NCBI GenBank assembly: GCA_041690995.1
Contig: JBEPVM010000007.1
Location: 1 to 52,667, forward strand
Direction: 5' to 3'
Source of the DNA: UBA4722 sp041690995
Lineage (GTDB): Bacteria > Pseudomonadota > Gammaproteobacteria > DSM-16500
Length of the DNA: 52,667 bases
The notes under the pieces were generated by a model. The model was given only the letters and a program-made list of their open reading frames with translations, had not been told where the DNA came from and searched no databases. The position numbers and the translations under genes were made by a program. Shown here piece by piece: positions 9,678 through 16,380 of the stretch (positions are counted from its first letter, which is position 1; each line of letters opens with the position of its first letter).

Positions 9678-9890
9678 ATAGAATGTTCGTTGATGTCAAC
9701 TTGCAGTGGTTCAAACTTACTGGGACCGTTTAGACGTTTACTTTGAAACTTTCTTTTTTTCTAAGATTTCTAAGAAACTTATATTTGAAGCGTTTGTCAC
9801 AAAAAGCTAACCCTATTTTTAGAATGTCGGTATTGCCACCTTGTTTGTAAGCGTAAATTAAAAAATGATTGATGGATAGAAAACTAAAAA
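9678..9890. other. Convergent intergenic region
   Basis: An AT-rich spacer between the ends of the FixJ-like gene (+) and rsbT (-). I see no hairpin followed by a clear T-run, and no coding frame worth reporting. Confidence 0.4.
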
Positions 9891-10298
9891 TTATTTCCAT
9901 TTTATTAAAGTCACCCGAGTTCCTTTATTTTTTTCAGTCTGTATATCAAATTCATCCACTAATCTTTTTGAGCCGCTGAGTCCGAGACCCATTCCTTTGC
10001 CAGTGGTATAGCCTTCCTGAAAAGCGCAAGCAAGGTCTGGGATGCCAGGGCCATGGTCCTCAAAAATTATTTGAATGCCGATCCGATTTTCATTTTCAAT
10101 AATATCAATGCTTGCCTGTCCACCACCGCCGTATTTTAAAGTATTACGGGCAATCTCACTCGCGGCAGTGACAATTCTAGTTTGATCAATGAGCTTGAAT
10201 GTCAGTCTGCCTGCAAATTCTTTCACGCGCTGTCGTGTAGCGACCACGTCTGCTTCGCATTGAATTTTTACAGTTTCTCCAACCCAGCGCTGGTTCAT
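9891..10298 (-). CDS. rsbT: RsbT-like switch kinase of the stressosome
   Basis: The protein has 135 residues, the usual RsbT length. It is a GHKL-fold Ser/Thr kinase/anti-sigma-factor relative: N-box SEIARNTLKYGGGG, G1 EDHGPGIPD, G2 GKGMGLGLSGSKRLVDEF. In Bacillus RsbT phosphorylates RsbS and RsbR and is released on stress to activate a downstream partner. The ribosome site AGGA lies 8 bases before the ATG. It is the last gene of rsbR-rsbS-rsbT, 25 bp after rsbS. No sigma-B or RsbU gene is seen, so the released RsbT probably acts on another target, for example the adjacent RsbT-like kinase or phosphatase fusions. Confidence 0.92.
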   Translation of the reverse strand: MNQRWVGETVKIQCEADVVATRQRVKEFAGRLTFKLIDQTRIVTAASEIARNTLKYGGGGQASIDIIENENRIGIQIIFEDHGPGIPDLACAFQEGYTTGKGMGLGLSGSKRLVDEFDIQTEKNKGTRVTLIKWK

Positions 10299-10323
10299 AT
10301 TGGATTCCTAAAGGTTTATTTAT

Positions 10324-10677
10324 TTAATCTGCTTGCAATAGTCGCATTCCTTTTTCTACTGTCAAAGCAGTCAACACCCCTTTAAGCGAGAGCCCTAGTT
10401 CAACCAGCGTGATGGCTACATTGGGCTGGATACCTACCACTACTGTTTTTACTCCCAGTAAATTTGCAATCAGAGAAATATTCGCAAACGTCCTACCCAT
10501 AAAAGAGTCGATAATTTCGAGGGCAGAGACATCAATGATAATGCCTTTTCCTCCCGTCTCGCTTATTTTATTACTCAAATCATCCTGAAGGGTCGTGACG
10601 AGACGGTCATCAATATCGACTTGAATAGTGATTAACAGGCAATTGCCCAGTTTGTAAATCGGAATATGTTCTAACAT
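10324..10677 (-). CDS. rsbS: RsbS-like STAS scaffold protein of the stressosome
   Basis: A single STAS domain of 117 residues. The diagnostic segment IIDSFMGRTFANISLIANLL carries the Ser (about residue 58) that RsbT phosphorylates in the family, and the following VGIQPNVAITLVELG stretch is typical of RsbS. It forms the core of the stressosome with RsbR. The ribosome site AAGGAG is well placed before the ATG. It lies 27 bp after rsbR and 25 bp before rsbT on the minus strand, so the three are an operon. Confidence 0.93.
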   Translation of the reverse strand: MLEHIPIYKLGNCLLITIQVDIDDRLVTTLQDDLSNKISETGGKGIIIDVSALEIIDSFMGRTFANISLIANLLGVKTVVVGIQPNVAITLVELGLSLKGVLTALTVEKGMRLLQAD

Positions 10678-10704
10678 GCTTTCTCTTCTCCTTTGTCCTT
10701 TATT

Positions 10705-11583
10705 TTATTTGGAGTAAGCGTTATGTAATTCAGATAAAGTAGAAAAAGAAACATTTTTTTTAATTTTCCCAATAGCTAATATCAAAGCGTCTGCAAGAGT
10801 GGCTCTTGTGACTACCCCTTCCAGATCAATACCCAGATGTACAATCGTTTGAGCAATTTGAGGGCGCATACCACTGATAATACATTCTGCTCCCATCAAT
10901 CCTGCGGCCGTCACTGTTTTAAGTAAATGCTGAGCGACCAGCGTATCCACATTCGGAACGCCCGTAATATCAATAATAGCCACCTCTGCTTCAAAAGTAA
11001 TAATACTCTGCAACAGATTTTCCATCACAATCTGTGTGCGGTTACTGTCGAGCGTGCCAATCATAGGGAGGGCCACGATCCTATCCCATAATTTGATGAC
11101 AGGAGAGGATAATTCCAGCATTTCTTCCTGTTGCTGTTTAATGATTTTTTCTCTGACTTTACTGGAGCATTCAATCGTATATAAACCTAATTTATCTAAT
11201 AAAATGGTAATTTGCCAGATTCCCTTTGCCAACCGATCCATCTCATGTTTAAACTCATTGCTTAATAAGTCAAAAAGAGGTTTTTTCAAAGAAAAAATAA
11301 AGGTAGCGATTTCAGAAGGCGAAAAACCCTGCTGGCCACGTTCTTTGGACAAAGCATTTAAAAATGATCGTATTTCTTGCCACGCAGGGGATTCAATTTC
11401 ATCAACATTCCCTTCAACCTGCTTTAAAGAAAAATTTAATAATTTTAGAAATTCTGTACATTCTTTCTTAAGGTCGTCTTCTGTTATCATCATACGGCCT
11501 TTCATCATTAAGCGTTGTTCATTTATCCAAGCGTTTAATAAGTTGGTTTCATTATTAGTAAGAATATGCATTAAATCCGACAT
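10705..11583 (-). CDS. rsbR: RsbR-like stressosome sensor (N-terminal sensory helix bundle + STAS)
   Basis: The protein has 292 residues. The N-terminal half (about 1-155) is an all-helical RsbRD-type sensory domain beginning NETNLLNAWINEQ; the C-terminal STAS domain (about 160-280) keeps both kinase target positions of the family, Thr in MIGTLD (about 177) and Thr in NVDTLV (about 214), and the RPQIAQTIVHLGIDL signature. The ribosome site TAGGAG precedes the ATG. As first gene of rsbRST it supplies the sensory input; what it senses cannot be read from sequence. It is divergent, with a 96-bp gap, from the RsbT-like kinase at 11680, which suggests shared control. Confidence 0.92.
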   Translation of the reverse strand: MSDLMHILTNNETNLLNAWINEQRLMMKGRMMITEDDLKKECTEFLKLLNFSLKQVEGNVDEIESPAWQEIRSFLNALSKERGQQGFSPSEIATFIFSLKKPLFDLLSNEFKHEMDRLAKGIWQITILLDKLGLYTIECSSKVREKIIKQQQEEMLELSSPVIKLWDRIVALPMIGTLDSNRTQIVMENLLQSIITFEAEVAIIDITGVPNVDTLVAQHLLKTVTAAGLMGAECIISGMRPQIAQTIVHLGIDLEGVVTRATLADALILAIGKIKKNVSFSTLSELHNAYSK

Positions 11584-11679
11584 AGTAAGCTCCTAAAAAT
11601 TTGATAATGATGCTTTGTGTTAAAAAATAGTAAGAGGCGATCTATTTAATGTATCTATAGTAGAGTATAGTATTTCCGT
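11584..11679. promoter_or_regulatory. Divergent promoter region between rsbR and the RsbT-like kinase
   Basis: A 96-bp AT-rich gap holds the upstream regions of both genes. TAGGAG serves rsbR on the minus strand. On the plus strand two TATAGT hexamers near 11651-11668 could be -10 elements for the kinase gene, which lacks a clear ribosome site. Position and base composition are observed; promoter assignment is inferred. Confidence 0.45.
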
Positions 11680-11916
11680 ATGAATTTTACCGCGAATTAC
11701 TCGAAACTTCTTCTGTCTCTTAGCATTCATAGCATAGGCGATGTGGCTCATGCAAGGCAACGCGCGAGACAGATTGCAAGTCTACTTGGATTTGATATAC
11801 AAAAGCAAATTCATATTGCAACAGCCGTTTCAGAAATTGCCCGCAATGCTTGCATGCATGCTCAAAATGGAAGTGTGGAGTATTTTATCCGTTTTGATGA
11901 AGAATTTTTTTTTTAA
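11680..11916 (+). CDS. RsbT-like ATPase N-terminal half, separated from its kinase by a one-base frameshift
   Basis: This 78-residue frame encodes the first half of an RsbT/RsbW-type ATPase: HARQRARQIASLLGF and the N-box TAVSEIARNACMHAQNG. It ends at TAA 11914-11916 directly after a run of ten T. If the run had eleven T, the frame would join exactly to the downstream kinase, giving FDEEFFFLKIIVLDEGPGIK with the missing G1 box and one protein of 596 residues. It could therefore be a fresh mutation, an assembly error in a homopolymer, or a frame kept open by transcriptional slippage or -1 frameshifting on the T-tract. Confidence 0.75.
   Translation: MNFTANYSKLLLSLSIHSIGDVAHARQRARQIASLLGFDIQKQIHIATAVSEIARNACMHAQNGSVEYFIRFDEEFFF
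11905..11914 (+). repeat. T10 homopolymer at the frameshift between RsbT-like and kinase parts
   Basis: Ten consecutive T followed by five A lie exactly where the two halves of one ATPase domain lose frame. Runs of nine or more T are known substrates for polymerase and reverse slippage in bacteria, so the tract could switch or titrate the full-length product. Confidence 0.8.
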
Positions 11917-11927
11917 AAATAATTGTT

Positions 11928-13469
11928 TTGGATGAAGGTCCTGGCATCAAAGAACTGGAGGCTATTCTAGCGGACACTTCCAGTGCTGGAAAAGTAAAAG
12001 CTTTTGGAATCAGGGGTACGAAAAATCTGGTAGATAATTTTAAAATTGTGACGAGTTCTGAGAGAGGAACGCAGGTTTTGATGGAAATGCGTTTCTCATC
12101 TGACATGACAGCCATTACAACCAAAAAAATAGCGGATATTGCGAATGCCCTTGTAAAATATCAGCCAACAGACGCATCGCGTGAAGCGCAGCAGCAAAAT
12201 AAAGAGCTGCTCCACGCGTTAGAACTGTTAAAAGAGGCGCATGAAAAACTGGATCAGCGTGTAGAGGAACGTACCCACGAACTCACCTCTTCCAACAAGA
12301 AGTTAGAAAAAGAAATTGAGGAACATGTTTTATCCAAACATTTATTACAAAATGTATCGGAACGTTTAAATCTGGCATTGCACGCCTCACACGCGGGCAC
12401 ATGGAGTTATAAGGTAAAAGAAGATCATTTTATTATAGGGGATGATTATATGAGTCAGTTACTTGAGATAAATAATCAAGCCCCCATTTATTCTCACGAT
12501 GATTTTTTAAATCGGGTACACGAAGAGGATAGAGAACGAGTCAAAAATGAAATGGAAGAAGTGGTCGGTCGAAAAAAGGATTACGACTGCGACTACCGGA
12601 TACGTTTACGAGATAATACGATTCGCTTTTTAAGTGCGCGTGGAAAAATATATTCTAATACCTCTAACGCCGATGTATTAGTGACAGGTATTTGCTGGGA
12701 CATTACTCAACGTAAGCAGATGGAGGCTTGGTTTTATCAGCACGCCCAAGAACTCAGCAAGGTAGAAAGAATCAATACGATGGGAGAAATGGCATCGACT
12801 TTGGCGCATGAACTAAACCAGCCGTTAGCAGCCATTTCTAGTTATATAGAAGGTTGCATCAGACGTTTGGGAACAAAAAATTTTGATATGAATGCGATCG
12901 TAGCGGTGCTAGGCGACACTGTTAGCCAGGTTGAACGAGCGGGAGAAATTATCCATCGGATGAAAAATTTTATCCGTCATGGAACCCTGATTTATGAATG
13001 GGTGGATATCAATCTGTTAATTGAAGAAACGATCAGGCTTGTAGGACAGGAAATCTCCGGCTATTCCACTCAAATTAAAATAGTCCATGAAAAAAATAGT
13101 GACCTCTCAGCAATAACAGTGGACAGGATCCAAATTCAGCAAGTCATTTTTAATCTTCTGCGAAATGCTGCCCAGGCACTTGATCAGAATAAAATTTCTT
13201 TTCCTTTTATTTTTATTAAAACAGAGAGGGTGGATGGCCAGTTTATTAAAGTGGCGGTAATAGATAATGGACGGGGTGTATTGAAAGAACACGAAACTCG
13301 ATTATTTGAGCCTTATTTCACGACCAAAAAAAATGGGGTAGGGATCGGGCTTGCCATTTGCCGCACTATCATTGAAGCCCATCGAGGGCATCTTTTTTTC
13401 CTACCGGTTATCACAGGTGGTGCGGAATTTTATTTTATTCTTCCTATCAATGAAGGCGAAAAAATATGA
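11928..13469 (+). CDS. PAS-sensor histidine kinase with an N-terminal RsbT-like ATPase remnant (main frame)
   Basis: From a TTG at 11928 this frame gives 513 residues; the real protein probably starts at 11680 (see that entry). It begins inside the G1 box (DEGPGIK) of an RsbT-like domain (G2-like FGIRGTKNLVDNF), continues with a coiled coil (about 75-135), a PAS/PAC domain (about 140-260; CWDITQRKQ), HisKA with TLAHELNQPLAAI and HATPase with NLLRNAAQAL, DNGRGV and GVGIGLAICRTIIEAHRG. The kinase core is a close paralogue of those at 7859 and 40287. It overlaps the next regulator by 4 bp (ATGA). A switch-kinase domain fused to a histidine kinase next to rsbRST suggests that it is the stressosome's output partner. 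Confidence 0.9.
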   Translation: MDEGPGIKELEAILADTSSAGKVKAFGIRGTKNLVDNFKIVTSSERGTQVLMEMRFSSDMTAITTKKIADIANALVKYQPTDASREAQQQNKELLHALELLKEAHEKLDQRVEERTHELTSSNKKLEKEIEEHVLSKHLLQNVSERLNLALHASHAGTWSYKVKEDHFIIGDDYMSQLLEINNQAPIYSHDDFLNRVHEEDRERVKNEMEEVVGRKKDYDCDYRIRLRDNTIRFLSARGKIYSNTSNADVLVTGICWDITQRKQMEAWFYQHAQELSKVERINTMGEMASTLAHELNQPLAAISSYIEGCIRRLGTKNFDMNAIVAVLGDTVSQVERAGEIIHRMKNFIRHGTLIYEWVDINLLIEETIRLVGQEISGYSTQIKIVHEKNSDLSAITVDRIQIQQVIFNLLRNAAQALDQNKISFPFIFIKTERVDGQFIKVAVIDNGRGVLKEHETRLFEPYFTTKKNGVGIGLAICRTIIEAHRGHLFFLPVITGGAEFYFILPINEGEKI

Positions 13470-14086
13470 CAACAACTCCAATGATTTATATCGTAGACGA
13501 TGATATAGCGCTTTGTAAATCGCTACAATGGTTGCTGGAATCAACCGGGTATCAGGTAAAAATATATCATATGGCTGAAGACTATTTAAAAAACTTTCAT
13601 GCCGCCCTGCGCGGATGTCTCATTCTGGATATCCGCATGCCCGGCATGAGCGGACTTGAACTACAAACTTCTCTCGCATCTGCTTATAATCGTATGCCCA
13701 TTATTATTTTAACAGGTCACGGCGATATTCCCATTGCAGTGAATGCCATGAAAACAGGTGCGTTTGATGTGATTACCAAACCATTTAACGCACAACACCT
13801 AGTGAACTGTGTCGAACGAGCTATGGCGCAAGATGCTCGTCATACTAAAGAACACTTTAATGCTGATCATTTTCTCAAACGTCTGCCTAGCCTCTCACTC
13901 AGAGAAAAACAGATCTTAGACTATATAGTGGCAGGAAAATTAAACAAACAGATTGCAGCAGAATTAGGGATTGCTGTCAAAACAGTGGAATTGCATCGCT
14001 CTCATCTGATGCATAAACTCGCAGTCAAGTCCCTCGCAGAAGTGATTAAATTATATTGTCTTCATTTTCTACCGGTTTCTACCTAA
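13466..14086 (+). CDS. FixJ-family response regulator paired with the RsbT-like kinase
   Basis: The protein has 206 residues. Receiver (about 5-125): YIVDDDIALC, LDIRMPGMSG (Asp55), LTGHGD, KPFNA. C-terminal LuxR-type HTH: LSLREKQILDYIVAGKLNKQ and AVKTVELHRS. The ATG overlaps the kinase stop (ATGA), so the two are translationally coupled and co-expressed. By position it is the transcriptional output of the stressosome-linked branch. It is closely similar to the regulators at 9033 and 39653. Confidence 0.94.
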   Translation: MTTTPMIYIVDDDIALCKSLQWLLESTGYQVKIYHMAEDYLKNFHAALRGCLILDIRMPGMSGLELQTSLASAYNRMPIIILTGHGDIPIAVNAMKTGAFDVITKPFNAQHLVNCVERAMAQDARHTKEHFNADHFLKRLPSLSLREKQILDYIVAGKLNKQIAAELGIAVKTVELHRSHLMHKLAVKSLAEVIKLYCLHFLPVST

Positions 14087-14139
14087 GTTAAAAGAATCCA
14101 TTTTTTAAATGACTTTATGCTTTACCAGCCGATTTTAGG

Positions 14140-14163
14140 GATAACCCTATTGGCTAGGGTATC
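14140..14163. promoter_or_regulatory. Imperfect inverted repeat upstream of the gene at 14247
   Basis: GATAACCCTA (14140-14149) and TAGGGTATC (14155-14163) form an inverted repeat with one extra A and a 5-base spacer. It lies 53 bp after the FixJ-like gene and about 85 bp before the next start. It could be an operator for that gene or a weak transcription end for the regulator; no T-run follows. Confidence 0.35.
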
Positions 14164-14246
14164 TCCATATTTTCCTCCTGAATTTAATCCCGTATAAATA
14201 CGAGTATCTTAAACTTTAATTTTATAAGAACAAGAGGAGAAAAATC

Positions 14247-14999
14247 ATGTTTTCTACAACACATAAGATCAAAGAGTATCTTACCCCTTCCTTCAAAAAA
14301 AGAAAAATTTCGGGAGAAGGAGTTCTGGATGAAGAGGAAAAAACCCCTTATGAACTCTTAGAGAATACTTTTCAGGAAGAAGAGGGTCATGAAGAAGAGA
14401 AAGACATCCCTCATGAGTCATCCAGTTATCATTTTCAGCTTAAAATGTTTCAGAATGGTGATGCGCCTATTGCGTACAAAGAAAATTTTGTGAATGGAAA
14501 AGCCAATCCATTCGATCTGACCTACAAGATCATGCAAAAACGGGAACAGGCTCTCCGTCCTGACAAAAACCATCGCGTGCTAGAATGCCATCATCGGGTG
14601 CGTGAATCTAAAAATTATAAGGGACTTTCGTTAGAAAAAAGCCCTGAAGGAAAATGGGTTATCAAAGATAATATGAATAACCAGCTCTTTGAACCCGAGG
14701 CGGGCGTTCCTTACATATTTGTCACGATGCCGAGTGGCACTATCCGGATCAGTACCCGTGGCGAAAATGGACATGTCACCCTGTCGGGCATTGCACGCTA
14801 TGTAAGATATGCGGGAGAAGTCATTTTTGATAAAAACCAGAAAATTGTTTTATGGAACAATGCCTCTTATTCTTATTCTCCTTCGCCATTTTTAGCGTTT
14901 CAGGCTAATTTCCAGGAAGGAACGCGCTTTTTTTCAAAAAAAATTGATCGAAACGATCCTGAGTTAGAAATTGCACCCGCTTTTTTAAAGAAACACTAA
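14247..14999 (+). CDS. Unrecognised 250-residue soluble protein
   Basis: I do not recognise a family. The start is secure: AAGAGGAG lies 8 bases before the ATG. The first 70 residues are charged and acidic (KKRKI, then EEEEGHEEEKD-like stretches), followed by a probably folded part with beta-rich segments (VPYIFVTMPSGTIRISTRG, VTLSGIARYVRYAGEVIFD). No signal peptide, membrane helix or catalytic motif is evident. It lies between the stressosome-linked regulator and the ATPase-phosphatase gene on the same strand, so it may belong to the same regulon, with its own promoter in the 160-bp gap. A secreted effector is conceivable but nothing in the sequence proves it. Confidence 0.75.
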   Translation: MFSTTHKIKEYLTPSFKKRKISGEGVLDEEEKTPYELLENTFQEEEGHEEEKDIPHESSSYHFQLKMFQNGDAPIAYKENFVNGKANPFDLTYKIMQKREQALRPDKNHRVLECHHRVRESKNYKGLSLEKSPEGKWVIKDNMNNQLFEPEAGVPYIFVTMPSGTIRISTRGENGHVTLSGIARYVRYAGEVIFDKNQKIVLWNNASYSYSPSPFLAFQANFQEGTRFFSKKIDRNDPELEIAPAFLKKH

Positions 15000-15140
15000 A
15001 AAATAACATCAATTGTGTGTGTTTGTGGGTAGGCCATAAAAAAATTTTACACTGATTTGCATGAATTAAGTTAGGGTTTTATGAACAACTAACGTAATAT
15101 GAGTCCCTGTTAATAACGAGTTCAGTACTATATAAAAACC

Positions 15141-16172
15141 ATGCATAAAATAATTATTAGTGATCATGCGCATGTCGGAGAAGCAAGAAGGTTTGCCACC
15201 CTCCTTGCAGGTGACGCGGGTTTTGACACCAGTGAAATCGCAAAAATTGCTATCATTGTGACAGAAGCGGCCATGAATATCATCAAACATGCCAACGGAG
15301 AAGGGGAGATTTTGCTTGAAGTCTTTCAAGATAGCTTTAAATCGGAATTGCAAGTATATGCCATTGATCAGGGTCCGGGGGTTTCAAATATGGGTATATG
15401 CTTTGAGGATGGTTATTCGACAGCCAATACGCCTGGAACAGGACTCGGCGCTATTAAACGGCTGGCCTCCCAATTTGAATTTTATTCTTCTCTGGGTCAA
15501 GGAACTCTATTATGGGCAAAAATAGAAAAGAATGTCCCGATCAAAAAAAATGCTCTAATAAACTTGAAATCCCCTGGTTTGTTTGAATGGGGTGTTATCT
15601 GCATACCCGTTGCACAGGAAGAAGTATCAGGCGATGCGTGGTCAACTTACACGATGGCTGACAATACCCAATTATTCATGCTAGCCGATGGATTAGGGCA
15701 TGGACCCGATGCCCATCTTGCAGCGAGCGAAGCGGTGAGGATATTCAATGAAAGGGGGGACGCGTCACTGATTGACATTCTCCTGGCGCAGCATGCGGCC
15801 CTTAAAAAAACACGAGGAGCTGCCATAGCCATTATTAAAATTGATCCTTTCCGTCAGGAAGCCTCGTACCTGGGGGTAGGGAACATCTCAGGGACTATTC
15901 TGACGCCGCACAAAAATTATAGCATGTTGTCTTATAACGGAATTATCGGCCACCAATTTCGGACAGTCCATGAAATGAAATACCCTTTTAATAACAAGTC
16001 AATTTTAGTCATGCACAGTGATGGGTTATCTAACCAATGGGAAAAAATATACTCAGTAGAATTATCTCGTCAATCCCCTGCGACTACCGCAGGTCTATTA
16101 TACCGAGGCTTTAAGCGCAAAAGAGACGATGTCTGTGTGTTAGTGGCTAAAGTAAAACCGATCACCGAATGA
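15141..16172 (+). CDS. RsbT/RsbW-like ATPase fused to a SpoIIE/RsbX-type PP2C phosphatase
   Basis: The protein has 343 residues. The N-terminus (about 1-130) is a GHKL switch-kinase-like ATPase: VTEAAMNIIKHANGEGE (N-box), DQGPGVSNM (G1), PGTGLGAIKRLASQF (G2). The C-terminus (about 145-340) is a PP2C-like SpoIIE phosphatase with GDAWSTY, LADGLGHGPDAHLAA and HSDGLSN metal-binding aspartates. In stressosome modules RsbX dephosphorylates RsbR/RsbS to reset the complex; fusing an RsbT-like ATPase to such a phosphatase would couple resetting to nucleotide state or docking. No clear ribosome site precedes the ATG. The neighbours (rsbRST and the RsbT-like kinase) support a role in this module. Confidence 0.88.
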   Translation: MHKIIISDHAHVGEARRFATLLAGDAGFDTSEIAKIAIIVTEAAMNIIKHANGEGEILLEVFQDSFKSELQVYAIDQGPGVSNMGICFEDGYSTANTPGTGLGAIKRLASQFEFYSSLGQGTLLWAKIEKNVPIKKNALINLKSPGLFEWGVICIPVAQEEVSGDAWSTYTMADNTQLFMLADGLGHGPDAHLAASEAVRIFNERGDASLIDILLAQHAALKKTRGAAIAIIKIDPFRQEASYLGVGNISGTILTPHKNYSMLSYNGIIGHQFRTVHEMKYPFNNKSILVMHSDGLSNQWEKIYSVELSRQSPATTAGLLYRGFKRKRDDVCVLVAKVKPITE

Positions 16173-16209
16173 AATGCGAGGTAGGATTTTAACGGAGAGG
16201 AGAAGATAA

Positions 16210-16326
16210 ATGAGTTTTAAAAAAACGTTGTTTCTTTTGTTAGTGATAAGTGAGCGGACAAAAAAATTTATAGACAGTCCAAAGTCAACCCTAAAGGCTT
16301 TCAAGAAACTGAAAGGTAACCTTTAG
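16210..16326 (+). pseudogene. N-terminal remnant of an IS4-family transposase
   Basis: A 38-codon frame with a strong GGAGAGGAG ribosome site begins MSFKKTLFLLLVIS, matching at DNA level the start of the IS4 transposase at 31904 (ATGAGTTTYAAAAAA). Its segment KFIDSPKSTLKAFKKLK lines up with QFIQNHKSSPKNFSRNRK of that transposase. It ends at TAG 16324-16326. I take it as a truncated IS relic rather than a gene. Confidence 0.55.
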
Positions 16327-16328
16327 GG
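16289..16328. terminator. Hairpin between convergent genes
   Basis: CCCTAAAGG (16289-16297) pairs with CCTTTAGGG (16320-16328), and an inner CTTTC/GAAAG pair extends the stem. It lies between the phosphatase gene (+) and the hybrid kinase gene (-), where a two-way terminator is expected. No long T-run follows on the plus strand. Confidence 0.45.
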
Positions 16329-16380
16329 ACGTTTTCAGTGAAACATATTTTTACTCTTAATGACTGCCTTTCTGAAGCAT

